Below the pieces are notes generated by a model, which did not search any database, was not told where the DNA came from, and worked only from the letters and a program-made list of their open reading frames with translations. From NCBI GenBank assembly GCA_036657395.1, contig JAVXGM010000006.1:68020-132019 (forward strand): DNA of 64,000 nucleotides. The letters are read 5' to 3'. This DNA is from JAVXGM01 sp036657395 (GTDB lineage Bacteria; Bacillota; Clostridia; Peptostreptococcales; Anaerovoracaceae). A program made the translations under genes and the position numbers. Positions 52,765 to 61,323 of this stretch are shown here, piece by piece; within the stretch, counting starts at the first letter, position 1; each line of letters starts with the position of its first letter.

Positions 52765-53578
52765 AAAAATACTTGAAAATGTAAGGCTGAGAAGTCCACT
52801 GATTCACAATATTACCAATTATGTTACCGTGAATGACTGTGCAAATATATTGCTTGCCTGTGGTGCATCTCCCATTATGTCCGATGAGATCATGGAGGTA
52901 GAAGAAATCACAACCATTTGCGGCGGACTAAATATCAACATTGGAACACTTAATCAGAACACCATTTCATCCATGCTGCTTGCAGGGAAAAAAGCAAACT
53001 TGCTTTCTCATCCTGTTATACTAGATCCTGTGGGCGCAGGTGCTTCCACATTGCGTACAAACACTGCAAACCATCTTCTAGATGAAGTGAGATTTGATGT
53101 GATTCGTGGCAATGTTTCTGAGATAAAAACAATTGCGTTAGGCAGTGGTACAACAAAAGGCGTTGATGCAGATGTTGCGGATGTAATAAATGATGAAACG
53201 CTTGATAGTGCAATTGATTTTGCAAAAAAGTTTGCTAAAAAGACAGGTTCGATTATTGCAATTACTGGAGCAATTGATATTGTAGCAAATGAAAAAATAG
53301 CTTATGTGATTCATAACGGACACCCGATGATGAGTAGAATCACAGGGACAGGTTGTATGCTGACAGCAATGACTGCTGCCTACATTGTTGCAAATCCTGA
53401 AAGGTTATTAGAGGCAACTGCCGCTGCTGTTTGTACAATGGGACTTTGTGGTGAACTTGCCCATGATCGCTTATCTTTATGTGATGGAAATGCAACCTTC
53501 CGAAATTATATCATTGACGAAGTCTGTAATTTGAACGGCATAAAACTAGTAAATGGTGCAAAATATGAAATGCGATAA
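52757..53578 (+). CDS. thiM: Hydroxyethylthiazole kinase
   Basis: Phosphorylates the thiazole alcohol for salvage. The 273-residue protein shows LRSPLIHNITNYVTVNDCAN, ILACGASPIMSDE, VILDPVGAGAS and the phosphate loop RITGTGCMLTAMTAAYI. ATG 52757 is chosen because GGAGG sits seven bases upstream; a TTG at 52742 would add five residues. Overlaps thiE by 14 bases. Confidence 0.95.
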   Translation: MFKKILENVRLRSPLIHNITNYVTVNDCANILLACGASPIMSDEIMEVEEITTICGGLNINIGTLNQNTISSMLLAGKKANLLSHPVILDPVGAGASTLRTNTANHLLDEVRFDVIRGNVSEIKTIALGSGTTKGVDADVADVINDETLDSAIDFAKKFAKKTGSIIAITGAIDIVANEKIAYVIHNGHPMMSRITGTGCMLTAMTAAYIVANPERLLEATAAAVCTMGLCGELAHDRLSLCDGNATFRNYIIDEVCNLNGIKLVNGAKYEMR

Positions 53579-54206
53579 GAAATATATGCGTCTTTATGCT
53601 GTTACTGACCGTGGATGGATAGGAAAAAAAACTCTTGCCATGCAAGTGGAGGAAGCTATCAAAGGGGGAGCTACCTGTATACAGCTTCGTGAAAAAGAAA
53701 TGAATGATGAAGACTTTTTAAAAGAAGCACTTGAAATTAAATCCCTTTGTCAAACTTATCATGTTCCCCTCTTTATCAACGATAACGTTGATGTTGCGAT
53801 GAAATGTGGTGCGGATGGAATTCATGTTGGACAGCAGGATATGGAGGTTTCTCATGTTAGGCAAAAAATCAGTAAAAATATGATTTTAGGTGTGTCAACC
53901 CAGACCGTAGAGCAGGCACGCATGGCTGAGAGAAACGGTGCGAATTATCTTGGAGTGGGTGCTGTTTTTACCACTGCCACAAAGCTTGATGCTGATTCAG
54001 TCAGCACTGAAACCTTGAAAGCAATTTGTAAAGCGGTTTCAATTCCCGTTGTTGCAATTGGTGGAATTAATAAACAGAATATTATAAAACTCAGTGGGAC
54101 AGGTATTGATGGAGTAGCGCTGGTTTCATCTATTTTTGCCAGTGAAGATATTGAAAGTGAATGCCGTCAACTACGAGCATTGGCGGATGCGATGGTGACA
54201 AAATGA
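53565..54206 (+). CDS. thiE: Thiamine phosphate synthase
   Basis: Joins HMP diphosphate and thiazole phosphate to thiamine monophosphate. The 213-residue TIM barrel has LYAVTDRGWIG, CIQLREKEMNDEDF, PLFINDNVDVAMKCGADG, HVGQQDM and VVAIGGINKQNI. ATG 53565 gives the usual MKCDKK start before the conserved LYAVTD; it has no clear ribosome binding site, so translation is probably coupled to thiM, which it overlaps. It overlaps the HAD gene by four bases (ATGA). Confidence 0.93.
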   Translation: MKCDKKYMRLYAVTDRGWIGKKTLAMQVEEAIKGGATCIQLREKEMNDEDFLKEALEIKSLCQTYHVPLFINDNVDVAMKCGADGIHVGQQDMEVSHVRQKISKNMILGVSTQTVEQARMAERNGANYLGVGAVFTTATKLDADSVSTETLKAICKAVSIPVVAIGGINKQNIIKLSGTGIDGVALVSSIFASEDIESECRQLRALADAMVTK

Positions 54207-54853
54207 ACATAAAAGGTGCTATTTTTGACTTGGATGGAACCCTGTTAGATTCTATGTTTATATGGGACAGCATCGGTGAAAATTATCTGATTAGCCGTGG
54301 AATTACGCCAGAAAAAGGGTTAAATGAGAAATTCAAAACCATGAGCATTGTGCAGGCTGCCGAATATTACCGTGAAACTTATGGGCTGACTGAGTGCGTT
54401 CAAGAAATTGTCGACGGCGTAAACGGAATGATTGACCATCTTTATGCCAATGTTGTAGCCACAAAGGATGGCGTGCCAGAGCTTCTAGAAAAGCTTAGGT
54501 CAAATGGTGTTAAAATGTGCGTTGCAACAGCAACAGACAGATATATGGTTGAGAGTGCCCTACGGCACAATAATATTTTTCACTATTTTAGTGGAATACT
54601 AACTTGTACTGAAGTAGGCATTGGAAAGGATAATCCTGAGATATTTGAGCAAGCCCTAAAACTGCTTGATACAAAAAAACATGAAACCCTAGTCTTTGAA
54701 GATGCAGTTCACGCCATCGAAACAGCCAAAAAGGCTAAATTTAAGGTTGTGGGAGTTTTTGACAGATCATCAATACAAGCACAAGAAAAAATCAAAGAGA
54801 TGGTGGATTATTATGCCTTATCTTTGTCTGAGTTAGGCATTGATGAGTATTGA
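54203..54853 (+). CDS. HAD-superfamily phosphatase in the thiamine operon
   Basis: A 216-residue HAD hydrolase with the nucleophile motif GAIFDLDGTLLDSMF, the middle-motif Thr in MCVATATDRYM, the Lys in GIGKDNPEIF and the acidic loop VFEDAVHAIETAK. The cap is helical, as in phosphoglycolate or beta-phosphoglucomutase types. It starts within the thiE stop (ATGA). The position at the end of a thi operon suggests it could dephosphorylate thiamine monophosphate or a precursor, but sequence only shows a general phosphatase. No thiL or thiN kinase is in the window. Confidence 0.85.
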   Translation: MNIKGAIFDLDGTLLDSMFIWDSIGENYLISRGITPEKGLNEKFKTMSIVQAAEYYRETYGLTECVQEIVDGVNGMIDHLYANVVATKDGVPELLEKLRSNGVKMCVATATDRYMVESALRHNNIFHYFSGILTCTEVGIGKDNPEIFEQALKLLDTKKHETLVFEDAVHAIETAKKAKFKVVGVFDRSSIQAQEKIKEMVDYYALSLSELGIDEY

Positions 54854-54982
54854 TGAGCATAACTCTTGTTATGGCATTAATCTATGACAGATGAAATTAT
54901 ACTTTCAATAAAATAAAAGTGTGCTAAACCTTCTTTTGCTGAATATCTTAGTATTAGATTTTCCAGCGAGGAGGGTTTTTCT

Positions 54983-56194
54983 GTGAAAAAAAAAGTAGTA
55001 TGCGGATTGTGCGTAATGACACTGTTAGTAGGTGGATTTATGGGAATCGATCAATTCCAACCCCAAGAACGTTCAATATCTATTGTAAATGCAAGTGTAG
55101 AGCCAACACAAGAAGAAACAGGGTTAAAGGTAGATGCCAAAGCAGCAGTACTTATGGATGCCGGCAGTGGAGAGGTTTTATTTTCTCAAGATGCTCATAA
55201 AAAACTCCCACCTGCATCTGTTACAAAAGTAATGACTATGCTTTTAGTACTTGAAAGTTGCAAGAGGGGAAATATTAGCCTTGCAGATACAGTGACAATA
55301 TCTGAGCGAGCCGCCTCAATGGGGGGAAGCCAAATGTATATGGAACCAGGGGAACAGCACACTGTTGAGGAGCTGCTTATGGGAGTAGCTATGGTATCAG
55401 CAAACGATGGTTGCGTTGCACTTGCCGAGTATTCCTCAGGGAGTGTGGAAATGTTTGTAGAACAAATGAACAAACGGGCAGGGGAGCTAAAAATGAAGGA
55501 TACCCATTTTGTAAATACAAATGGTCTTCCTGTAGCAGATCATTACACTAGTGCATATGATATAGCAGTAATGTCAAAAGAATTGCTTAAGTATAAGGAA
55601 ATGAACAAATGGTTTACCAAATGGCAGTCCACTTTAAAAGTAGGCCTTCCCGGTAAGGAAAAAGACTTTGGGTTGACCAATACAAACAGGTTGATTAAGA
55701 TTTATAAGGGCGCCATAGGACTAAAGACTGGGTTTACCCAAGATGCTGGATATTGTCTGTCTGGGGGAGCAAAGCGAGGGGAAACTAAGTTAATAGGTGT
55801 AATTTTAGGGAGTCCTACATCCAAAATTCGTTTTGCAGAAATAAGCAAAATGTTTGACTATGGTTTTGCTAACTACGAAACTGTAAAAGTAGCTCAGGCA
55901 GGCCAGTGCCAAAAGACAATGAAGATTGAAAAAGGTATGATTACCAACCTAGATGTTATCATTGAGGAGGATGTGACTATCCTGGTGAAAAAAGGGAAAA
56001 AGAAATCAATTACAACAAAGATTGAAATGAATGAAATAGTTCATCCGCCAATAAAGAATAAGCAGAAGCTGGGAGAACTAGTAATCTATCAGGATGAAAA
56101 AGAAAAATCTAGATATCCAATTGTAGCGAGTCAATCAGTAAAGGAAGCTTCCTTTGGGAGTCTTTACATACGAATGATGAAAAAACTCGTATAG
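54983..56194 (+). CDS. Serine-type D-Ala-D-Ala carboxypeptidase (DacF-like)
   Basis: A 403-residue low-molecular-weight penicillin-binding protein. It has a signal peptide (VCGLCVMTLLVGGFMG), then the S11 domain with PASVTKVMTMLLVLE (Ser-x-x-Lys), SANDGCVALAEYSSG, and LKTGFTQDAGYCL (KTG). A beta-rich C-terminal domain follows (from about 305) and ends with an amphipathic region like the membrane anchor of PBP5. GTG 54983 has AGGAGGG ahead. A DUF3343 gene starts 17 bases later. Confidence 0.93.
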   Translation: MKKKVVCGLCVMTLLVGGFMGIDQFQPQERSISIVNASVEPTQEETGLKVDAKAAVLMDAGSGEVLFSQDAHKKLPPASVTKVMTMLLVLESCKRGNISLADTVTISERAASMGGSQMYMEPGEQHTVEELLMGVAMVSANDGCVALAEYSSGSVEMFVEQMNKRAGELKMKDTHFVNTNGLPVADHYTSAYDIAVMSKELLKYKEMNKWFTKWQSTLKVGLPGKEKDFGLTNTNRLIKIYKGAIGLKTGFTQDAGYCLSGGAKRGETKLIGVILGSPTSKIRFAEISKMFDYGFANYETVKVAQAGQCQKTMKIEKGMITNLDVIIEEDVTILVKKGKKKSITTKIEMNEIVHPPIKNKQKLGELVIYQDEKEKSRYPIVASQSVKEASFGSLYIRMMKKLV

Positions 56195-56210
56195 ATTGGA
56201 GGTCATACCT

Positions 56211-56486
56211 TTGCAAAAGGTTCAAAAAAATGAAGAATATGTGCTGACTTTTTCCTCTTTTTATAAAGTAATGTATGCTAAAGATAAAATTGGAGAGAAA
56301 GGGATTTTTGCCTCAATTGGCAGAATTCCTACAGAGTTGATTTATTCCTGTGGTCAAGGGCTTCATATTAAACCAGAAGAACTCAGACAAGTGCTGAGCA
56401 TACTTCTTGAAAATAATTTAGAAACAAGAGGAGTTTTTAAAATCGATTACGTTAATGGAGAGAAAACTTATAAGCGCATAAAATAA
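56211..56486 (+). CDS. DUF3343 (putative Se/S carrier-like) protein
   Basis: A 91-residue protein reading EEYVLTFSSFYKVMYAKDKI, with the SCG in LIYSCGQGLHI and the closing GVFKIDY; this is the DUF3343 pattern, a family named as a putative selenium/sulfur carrier. The single conserved Cys is present. TTG 56211 is chosen because GGAGGT lies seven bases upstream; the longer TTG frame from 56196 overlaps that site. No selenium genes are nearby, so the role is open. Confidence 0.7.
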   Translation: MQKVQKNEEYVLTFSSFYKVMYAKDKIGEKGIFASIGRIPTELIYSCGQGLHIKPEELRQVLSILLENNLETRGVFKIDYVNGEKTYKRIK

Positions 56487-56492
56487 AAAATG

Positions 56493-56526
56493 GACCGTTA
56501 TTGTAAAGAATAATAGCGGTCTTTTT
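56493..56526 (+). terminator. Terminator after the DUF3343 gene
   Basis: GACCGTTATT (56493-56502) pairs with AATAGCGGTC (56512-56521), followed by TTTTT. Confidence 0.87.
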
Positions 56527-56560
56527 CTATGTTTAAAAAAACTTGAAATCGTTACAAATC

Positions 56561-56589
56561 TTGACAGCTAAAGGGATGTAAAGTATAAT
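56561..56589 (+). promoter_or_regulatory. Promoter of the SH3b-glucosaminidase gene
   Basis: Perfect TTGACA (56561-56566), 17-base spacer, perfect TATAAT (56584-56589). This is the strongest promoter in the window. Confidence 0.85.
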
Positions 56590-56642
56590 AATGACGATAT
56601 TTGTAAAAAAAGAAAGTTAAGACATAGAAGGGAAAAAGCATT

Positions 56643-58385
56643 ATGTTAACAAGCCCAAAACAAAGAAAGATAGCGATTTTAACCGCTGTTATTATGGTCT
56701 TTACAATTTTTGCCGCCTTTCCACTTTTGGAAAATAAGGGGGATGTTTATGGAGCAACGAAAAAGGGAACTATAAACAGCGGACCACTAAATGTCCGAAG
56801 AGGCCCATCTACCAGTACTGAAAAGCTAGGAACTATTAATAAAGGTAAGTCAATTATCATTACAGCTACAACAAAAGACAAGAGTGGAAACAGCTGGTAC
56901 AAGTTTGCATATACTTCAAAGAAAAGTGGATATGTTTACGCAAAATATGTTACGGTAAAGAAAACTTCCACTTCTTCAACTACATATACAACTGCTAAAA
57001 AGGCAACTATTAAGGACGGCCCATTGACGGTTCGCACTGGTCCAGGAACTAATTATGGAAAATTAGGTACAATAGCAAAAGGAAAAACAGTAAGTTTAAA
57101 GGGAGAAAAAAAAGATAGTAAGGGCAGCAAATGGTACAGGATTACATATAATTCAAAGTCGGGATATATTTCATCTAGTTACGTAATTGTAGCTAAGACT
57201 CCAACTTCAAGTACTACTGCTGTAAATAAAAAAGCCAAAATAAAAAACGGTCCACTAAATGTTCGAAGTGGAGCGGGAACCAATTATGGTAAATTAGGAA
57301 CCATTGCAAAAGGTAAGACAATTAAAGTGACCACCAAGACGAAAAACAACAAAGGTGAATATTGGTATAAGTTTAAGTATTCAGGAGCAAAGTACGGATA
57401 CGTACTTTCTTCTTATGTGACCTTTGACACTGGCACTTCTGATTTTGAAGAATATTTGACTAGCCAGGGATTTCCATCAAGTTATAAAAAAGAGCTTAGA
57501 AAACTCCATGAAGATCATCCCAAATGGGTATTTAAAGCCCAAAATACGGGCATATCTTGGGATTATGTAATAGCAAAGGAGTCTCGAGTAGGTAATAATT
57601 TAGTAGAACCTTCATCACCATACTCATGGAAATCTAAGGCAAAAGGTGCTTATAATTCTTCCACAAAGAAATACACAAAATTTGATGGACGATGGAATTC
57701 TGCATCAAAAAATGTTATTGAATATTACATGGATCCAAGAAATTTCTTATCAGAATCTTATGTGTATCAATTTCTAAGCCATAAGTACAATTCAAAATAC
57801 CAAAACCAATCGACGATTAAAAGCATTGTGTCAAAGTCTCCTTGTTTTATGAACACATCTAGTTACATTAAATATTTGAACAATGCAGGTAAGGCTTCCA
57901 AAGTCAATCCAAATGTCATTGCTGCCATGGTTATCATGGAGCAAGGATGGAGAGGTGGAAGCGGATTAATATCAGGAAAAACATCAGGATATAAAGGGAT
58001 ATACAACCACTTTAATATTGGTGCATATACAACAAATAGTATGTCATCTACCCAAAGAGGTCTTTGGTGGGCAAAGGGAGCAGGAAAAGGGGACAAGTCC
58101 TATGGAAGACCTTGGAATACCATTGAAAAATCTCTAAGTGGTGGTGCCAAATTCTATGCTGAAAACTATTTATCCAATGATCAATACACTTATTACACAA
58201 AAAAATTCAATGTGATGAATGGATCTAGCAAGGTGGCTACTCATGAATATATGACAAATGTATCTGGGGCAGCAAGCGAAGGAAAATTAGCAAGCTACGC
58301 ATATGAGAATAATGATAATTATGCAATTGCTTTCTACATTCCCGTATATAAGCAAATGCCATCATCAAAATGTTCTAGGCCTTAA
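56643..58385 (+). CDS. Secreted cell-wall glucosaminidase with three SH3b repeats
   Basis: A 580-residue secreted autolysin. A signal peptide (IAILTAVIMVFTIFAAFPLL) is followed by three bacterial SH3 repeats of about 70 residues, each with GPLNVRRGPSTS or GPLTVRTGPGTNYGKLGTI-like sequence (about 42-110, 120-190, 195-260), which bind peptidoglycan. The C-terminal glucosaminidase domain (275-580) has MDPRNFLSESYVYQFL and VIAAMVIMEQGWRGGS with the presumed catalytic Glu in MEQG. It has its own consensus promoter, which suggests high expression. The next gene, 23 bases on, encodes a cohesin-like anchored protein. Confidence 0.9.
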   Translation: MLTSPKQRKIAILTAVIMVFTIFAAFPLLENKGDVYGATKKGTINSGPLNVRRGPSTSTEKLGTINKGKSIIITATTKDKSGNSWYKFAYTSKKSGYVYAKYVTVKKTSTSSTTYTTAKKATIKDGPLTVRTGPGTNYGKLGTIAKGKTVSLKGEKKDSKGSKWYRITYNSKSGYISSSYVIVAKTPTSSTTAVNKKAKIKNGPLNVRSGAGTNYGKLGTIAKGKTIKVTTKTKNNKGEYWYKFKYSGAKYGYVLSSYVTFDTGTSDFEEYLTSQGFPSSYKKELRKLHEDHPKWVFKAQNTGISWDYVIAKESRVGNNLVEPSSPYSWKSKAKGAYNSSTKKYTKFDGRWNSASKNVIEYYMDPRNFLSESYVYQFLSHKYNSKYQNQSTIKSIVSKSPCFMNTSSYIKYLNNAGKASKVNPNVIAAMVIMEQGWRGGSGLISGKTSGYKGIYNHFNIGAYTTNSMSSTQRGLWWAKGAGKGDKSYGRPWNTIEKSLSGGAKFYAENYLSNDQYTYYTKKFNVMNGSSKVATHEYMTNVSGAASEGKLASYAYENNDNYAIAFYIPVYKQMPSSKCSRP

Positions 58386-58408
58386 AACAATGGAAAAAGG
58401 AGAGAGAA

Positions 58409-59053
58409 ATGAAACGTGGAATTAAACTGATTAGTGCAATTACTTTAGCTTTACTATTAACTATGCCGCTGACTTCAGTGATAAGCAACGGAGCGGATTT
58501 AAATGTAAAGATTGGTGGAGATGCTAAGGTAAAAGCAGGGGAAACATTTACAGTAACTGTAAAATATTCTGGGAGATCCCTTGGAATGGTTAACGGAGAT
58601 TTGACTTACGATACAAATGCAATCTCGTATATTTCAGGTGGAAGCAGCTCAGGTGATGGGGGATTAGTCCAATTAAAGAAAGCCTCCGAAGGGAAAACCG
58701 TTGCTTTTAAGGTGAAATTTAAAGGTGTCAAGGGCGGAAAATCAACATTGAAGTTGACCACAAATGAAGCCTATGATTTAGATGGAAAAAGTCTTAGCAC
58801 ACCATCTTCAAGCAAGTCCATAACAGTAGCTAAGTCAAGTGAGCCAGTTCAAACTACAAAGGAGACTGTTAAGCAAACAGAAGAAACAACTCAGGTAGCA
58901 ACTGATACAGTGGCAGATAGTAGTGAGGAAACCACAGTGGAAACTGAGAAAGAGAAAACTCCACCTGGTATAACTAAACCTGTTATGATTGGCGGAGGAG
59001 TGCTTTTAGTAGTCCTTGCTCTAATCGCAATTTTTGGTAGAAAACGTAACTAA
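58409..59053 (+). CDS. Cell-surface cohesin-like domain protein with membrane anchor
   Basis: A 214-residue protein with a signal peptide (IKLISAITLALLLTMPL), a beta-sandwich of cohesin type (about 32-148: VKAGETFTVTVKYSG, GMVNGDLTYDTNAISYI, VAFKVKFKGVKGGKSTLKL), a Thr/Glu-rich stalk (155-190) and a C-terminal helix (PVMIGGGVLLVVLALIAIF) with GRKRN. There is no LPxTG sorting signal, so the helix should anchor it. Cohesin folds bind dockerins in cellulosomes, but no dockerin gene is in view; related domains occur in many surface proteins. It follows the glucosaminidase closely. Confidence 0.75.
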   Translation: MKRGIKLISAITLALLLTMPLTSVISNGADLNVKIGGDAKVKAGETFTVTVKYSGRSLGMVNGDLTYDTNAISYISGGSSSGDGGLVQLKKASEGKTVAFKVKFKGVKGGKSTLKLTTNEAYDLDGKSLSTPSSSKSITVAKSSEPVQTTKETVKQTEETTQVATDTVADSSEETTVETEKEKTPPGITKPVMIGGGVLLVVLALIAIFGRKRN

Positions 59054-59068
59054 TAATCTAGTGTATAT

Positions 59069-59124
59069 AAAAAGCAGATCCTATGGGAGAAGGTTTTTCT
59101 TTCCCTCATAAGGTCTGCTTTTTT
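59069..59124. terminator. Terminator between the cohesin-like and aminopeptidase genes
   Basis: AAAAAGCAGATCCTATGGGAG and CTCATAAGGTCTGCTTTTT pair with small internal loops; T and A tracts on both sides suit the two convergent genes. Confidence 0.82.
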
Positions 59125-59138
59125 AGTAGAAAAAATTA

Positions 59139-60248
59139 TTATTTTAGGTTTTCAGGGTTAAGACATTTAAGCTCTTCAATCTGGAATATTCCATCTTTTC
59201 GAATGAGTACGTCGTCGAAATAAATTTCTCCACCGCCGTATTCTTCTCGCTGAATCATTACAAGATCCCAGTGTATAGCTGATTTGTTCCCATTAGAAGC
59301 ATCTTCATAGGAAGCTCCAGGAGTCAAATGAAAGCTACCTGCAATTTTTTCATCAAACAAAGTATCCTTCATAGGATGTAAAATATATGGGTTTACTCCA
59401 ATAGCAAATTCTCCAAAGTATCGGGCGCTATCATCAGTGTCTAATAGCTCATTGATGCGCTCAGTATTATTTGCAGTAGCATTTACAATTTTCCCATCCT
59501 TTATTTCAAATACAATATTTTCAAAAGTAAAGCCTTGTTCTTCAGATGGAGTATTGTAAGAAATCTTACCATTCATTGATTCTCTAACAGGAGCAGTGTA
59601 TACTTCTCCATCAGGAATATTTCTCTCTCCGTCACACTTAATAGCGGAAATGTCCTTAATTGAGAATGTTAAATGCGTTCCGGGGCCTTTGATTTCAACC
59701 TTATCCGTTTTATTCATCAGTGCAACTAATGAATCCATAGCATTGCTCATTTTTTTGTAATCCAGTGTGCAAACGTTGAAGTAGAAGTCCTCAAATGCCT
59801 CTAAGCTATTGTTAGAAAGCTGTGCCATAGAATCGTTAGGGTAACGTAGAACCACCCATTTCGTGTTGTTTACTCGGTAATCCTGAACGCCTCTAGTAAG
59901 CTTACTATACATATTTAGCTTGTCTGAAGGGACGTCGGAAAGCTCAGCAGTGTTACCACCAGCTCTAACCGCAATGAAAGCCTGCATTCCCTTCATTTGA
60001 GCCATTTGATACTCAGCCATAAAAGAAATTTGTTCCTCCTGGCAGCCTAGCATGATTTCTCGGCTAATAGAGGAATCTCTGATCTCTGCATAAGGTAGCC
60101 CTCCAACAGCATAAACATCCTTGATTAACTGTTTAACCAAAGGCTTACAGCATTCTCCTTCGTAGCTTATTAATACTTTTTCACCTTGTTTAACATCGCA
60201 GGAGTAGCTGACAAGGAGCTGTGATAATTTTTTTACTCGTGTATCCAT
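59139..60248 (-). CDS. M29-family aminopeptidase
   Basis: A 369-residue thermophilic-type metalloaminopeptidase (AmpS/AmpT family). Features: EKVLISYEGECCKPLV, DGERNIPDGEVYTAPV, the metal-binding NIPDGEV-like loop, TERINELLDTDDSARYFGE and KSAIHWDLVMIQ with the His and Asp ligands near the end. ATG 60248 is chosen because GAGGTG lies six bases upstream; a GTG at 60257 overlaps that site. It is monocistronic. A TATAAT box sits about 30 bases upstream on the minus strand. Confidence 0.9.
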   Translation of the reverse strand: MDTRVKKLSQLLVSYSCDVKQGEKVLISYEGECCKPLVKQLIKDVYAVGGLPYAEIRDSSISREIMLGCQEEQISFMAEYQMAQMKGMQAFIAVRAGGNTAELSDVPSDKLNMYSKLTRGVQDYRVNNTKWVVLRYPNDSMAQLSNNSLEAFEDFYFNVCTLDYKKMSNAMDSLVALMNKTDKVEIKGPGTHLTFSIKDISAIKCDGERNIPDGEVYTAPVRESMNGKISYNTPSEEQGFTFENIVFEIKDGKIVNATANNTERINELLDTDDSARYFGEFAIGVNPYILHPMKDTLFDEKIAGSFHLTPGASYEDASNGNKSAIHWDLVMIQREEYGGGEIYFDDVLIRKDGIFQIEELKCLNPENLK

Positions 60249-60373
60249 TTTTTTCACCTCTTTTTTTCAATCTGTTTTTTATTATATCCCAAATAGAGGA
60301 CTTTTAAAAGGATGAGTATTGCGGAAAAGTATTATTGGAGATAGAATAACGTGAAGAAGAATTGGAGAATGAT

Positions 60374-61315
60374 ATGAAAAATATATTTCTAATTAATCCT
60401 TCTGCTGGAAAAGGTGGCGGAGGCAGAATCGCAGAAAAAATAAAAGAGGCGGCTAAAGGCTTAAGCATTAAGGTGGAAATTTATGAGACAACAGGAGTTG
60501 GTGACGGTGAAAAGTACGTAAGATTCCTATGCCAATCAAGAACAGATCATCAAGTTCTCAGGTTTTTTGCTTGTGGTGGAGATGGTGCCTTAAGTGAAGT
60601 CATCAATGGATCATTTGGATATGAAAATGTGGAAGTTGGTTGCATTCCTTTGGGCACAGGAAATGATTATGTGCGCAATTATGGACATCCGGAAGACTTC
60701 CTAAGCATAAAGGGTCAATTGACTGGCTGTAGCATGGATAGCGATCTAATTCGATACGATCAAGTCATTGATGGCAACCTAGTGGAAAGATATTGTGTAA
60801 ATATGTTTAATATTGGCTTTGATTGTAATGTTGTAGATTTGACAAGGAAGGTGAAGCAATGGCCATTAATTGGTGGCTCTTTGGCATATCTGGTTTCAGT
60901 TGGAATTATTTTAATAAAAAAGAAGGGGGCAGAACTTACTGTCTACTCTGAAGATGAAATGGTCTTTGATGGGAAAATGTTGTTAATTGCTATAGGCAAT
61001 GGTTGCTATTGCGGCGGCGGGATTAAAGGTGTTCCAAAGGCTATTTTGGATGATGGTCTAATGGATGTAAGCCTTATTAGAAATATGTCACGCAGGTGCT
61101 TTATCAAGCTTTTTCCAAAGTATACTAAGGGTGTTCACCTAGAAGAAAAAAATGTAGACAACCTGCTTATCTATAACCAGTGCAAGAAGCTGACAATTAT
61201 CCCTAAAAATGGAATAATGCGCCTTTGCACCGATGGAGAGATTACCATGGCGGAAAAAGTAGAATTTTCTATAATCCCAAAAGGTATTAAATTTATTGTT
61301 CCCAGTAAGGGATAG
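60374..61315 (+). CDS. Diacylglycerol-kinase-family lipid kinase
   Basis: A 313-residue YegS/DgkB-type kinase. The nucleotide-binding signature is split as in the family: LINPSAGKGGGGRIAEKI at the start, FACGGDGALSEVINGS (GGDGT-type) and PLGTGNDYVRNYG. The C-terminal beta domain contains IAIGNGCYCGGGIKGVP and DGLMDVSLIRNMS. ATG 60374 is chosen for GGAG six bases upstream. It makes phosphatidic acid or phosphorylates a related lipid or sphingoid; the substrate is not set by sequence. It converges on the DapF-like gene with eight bases between them and no terminator. Confidence 0.92.
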   Translation: MKNIFLINPSAGKGGGGRIAEKIKEAAKGLSIKVEIYETTGVGDGEKYVRFLCQSRTDHQVLRFFACGGDGALSEVINGSFGYENVEVGCIPLGTGNDYVRNYGHPEDFLSIKGQLTGCSMDSDLIRYDQVIDGNLVERYCVNMFNIGFDCNVVDLTRKVKQWPLIGGSLAYLVSVGIILIKKKGAELTVYSEDEMVFDGKMLLIAIGNGCYCGGGIKGVPKAILDDGLMDVSLIRNMSRRCFIKLFPKYTKGVHLEEKNVDNLLIYNQCKKLTIIPKNGIMRLCTDGEITMAEKVEFSIIPKGIKFIVPSKG

Positions 61316-61323
61316 CCTATTTG

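Noticed and set aside
50400..54860. Thiamine operon as a horizontally acquired cassette
   Set aside because: Codon and base use seem slightly different by eye, but there are no mobile genes, repeats or att sites; I cannot compute composition here.
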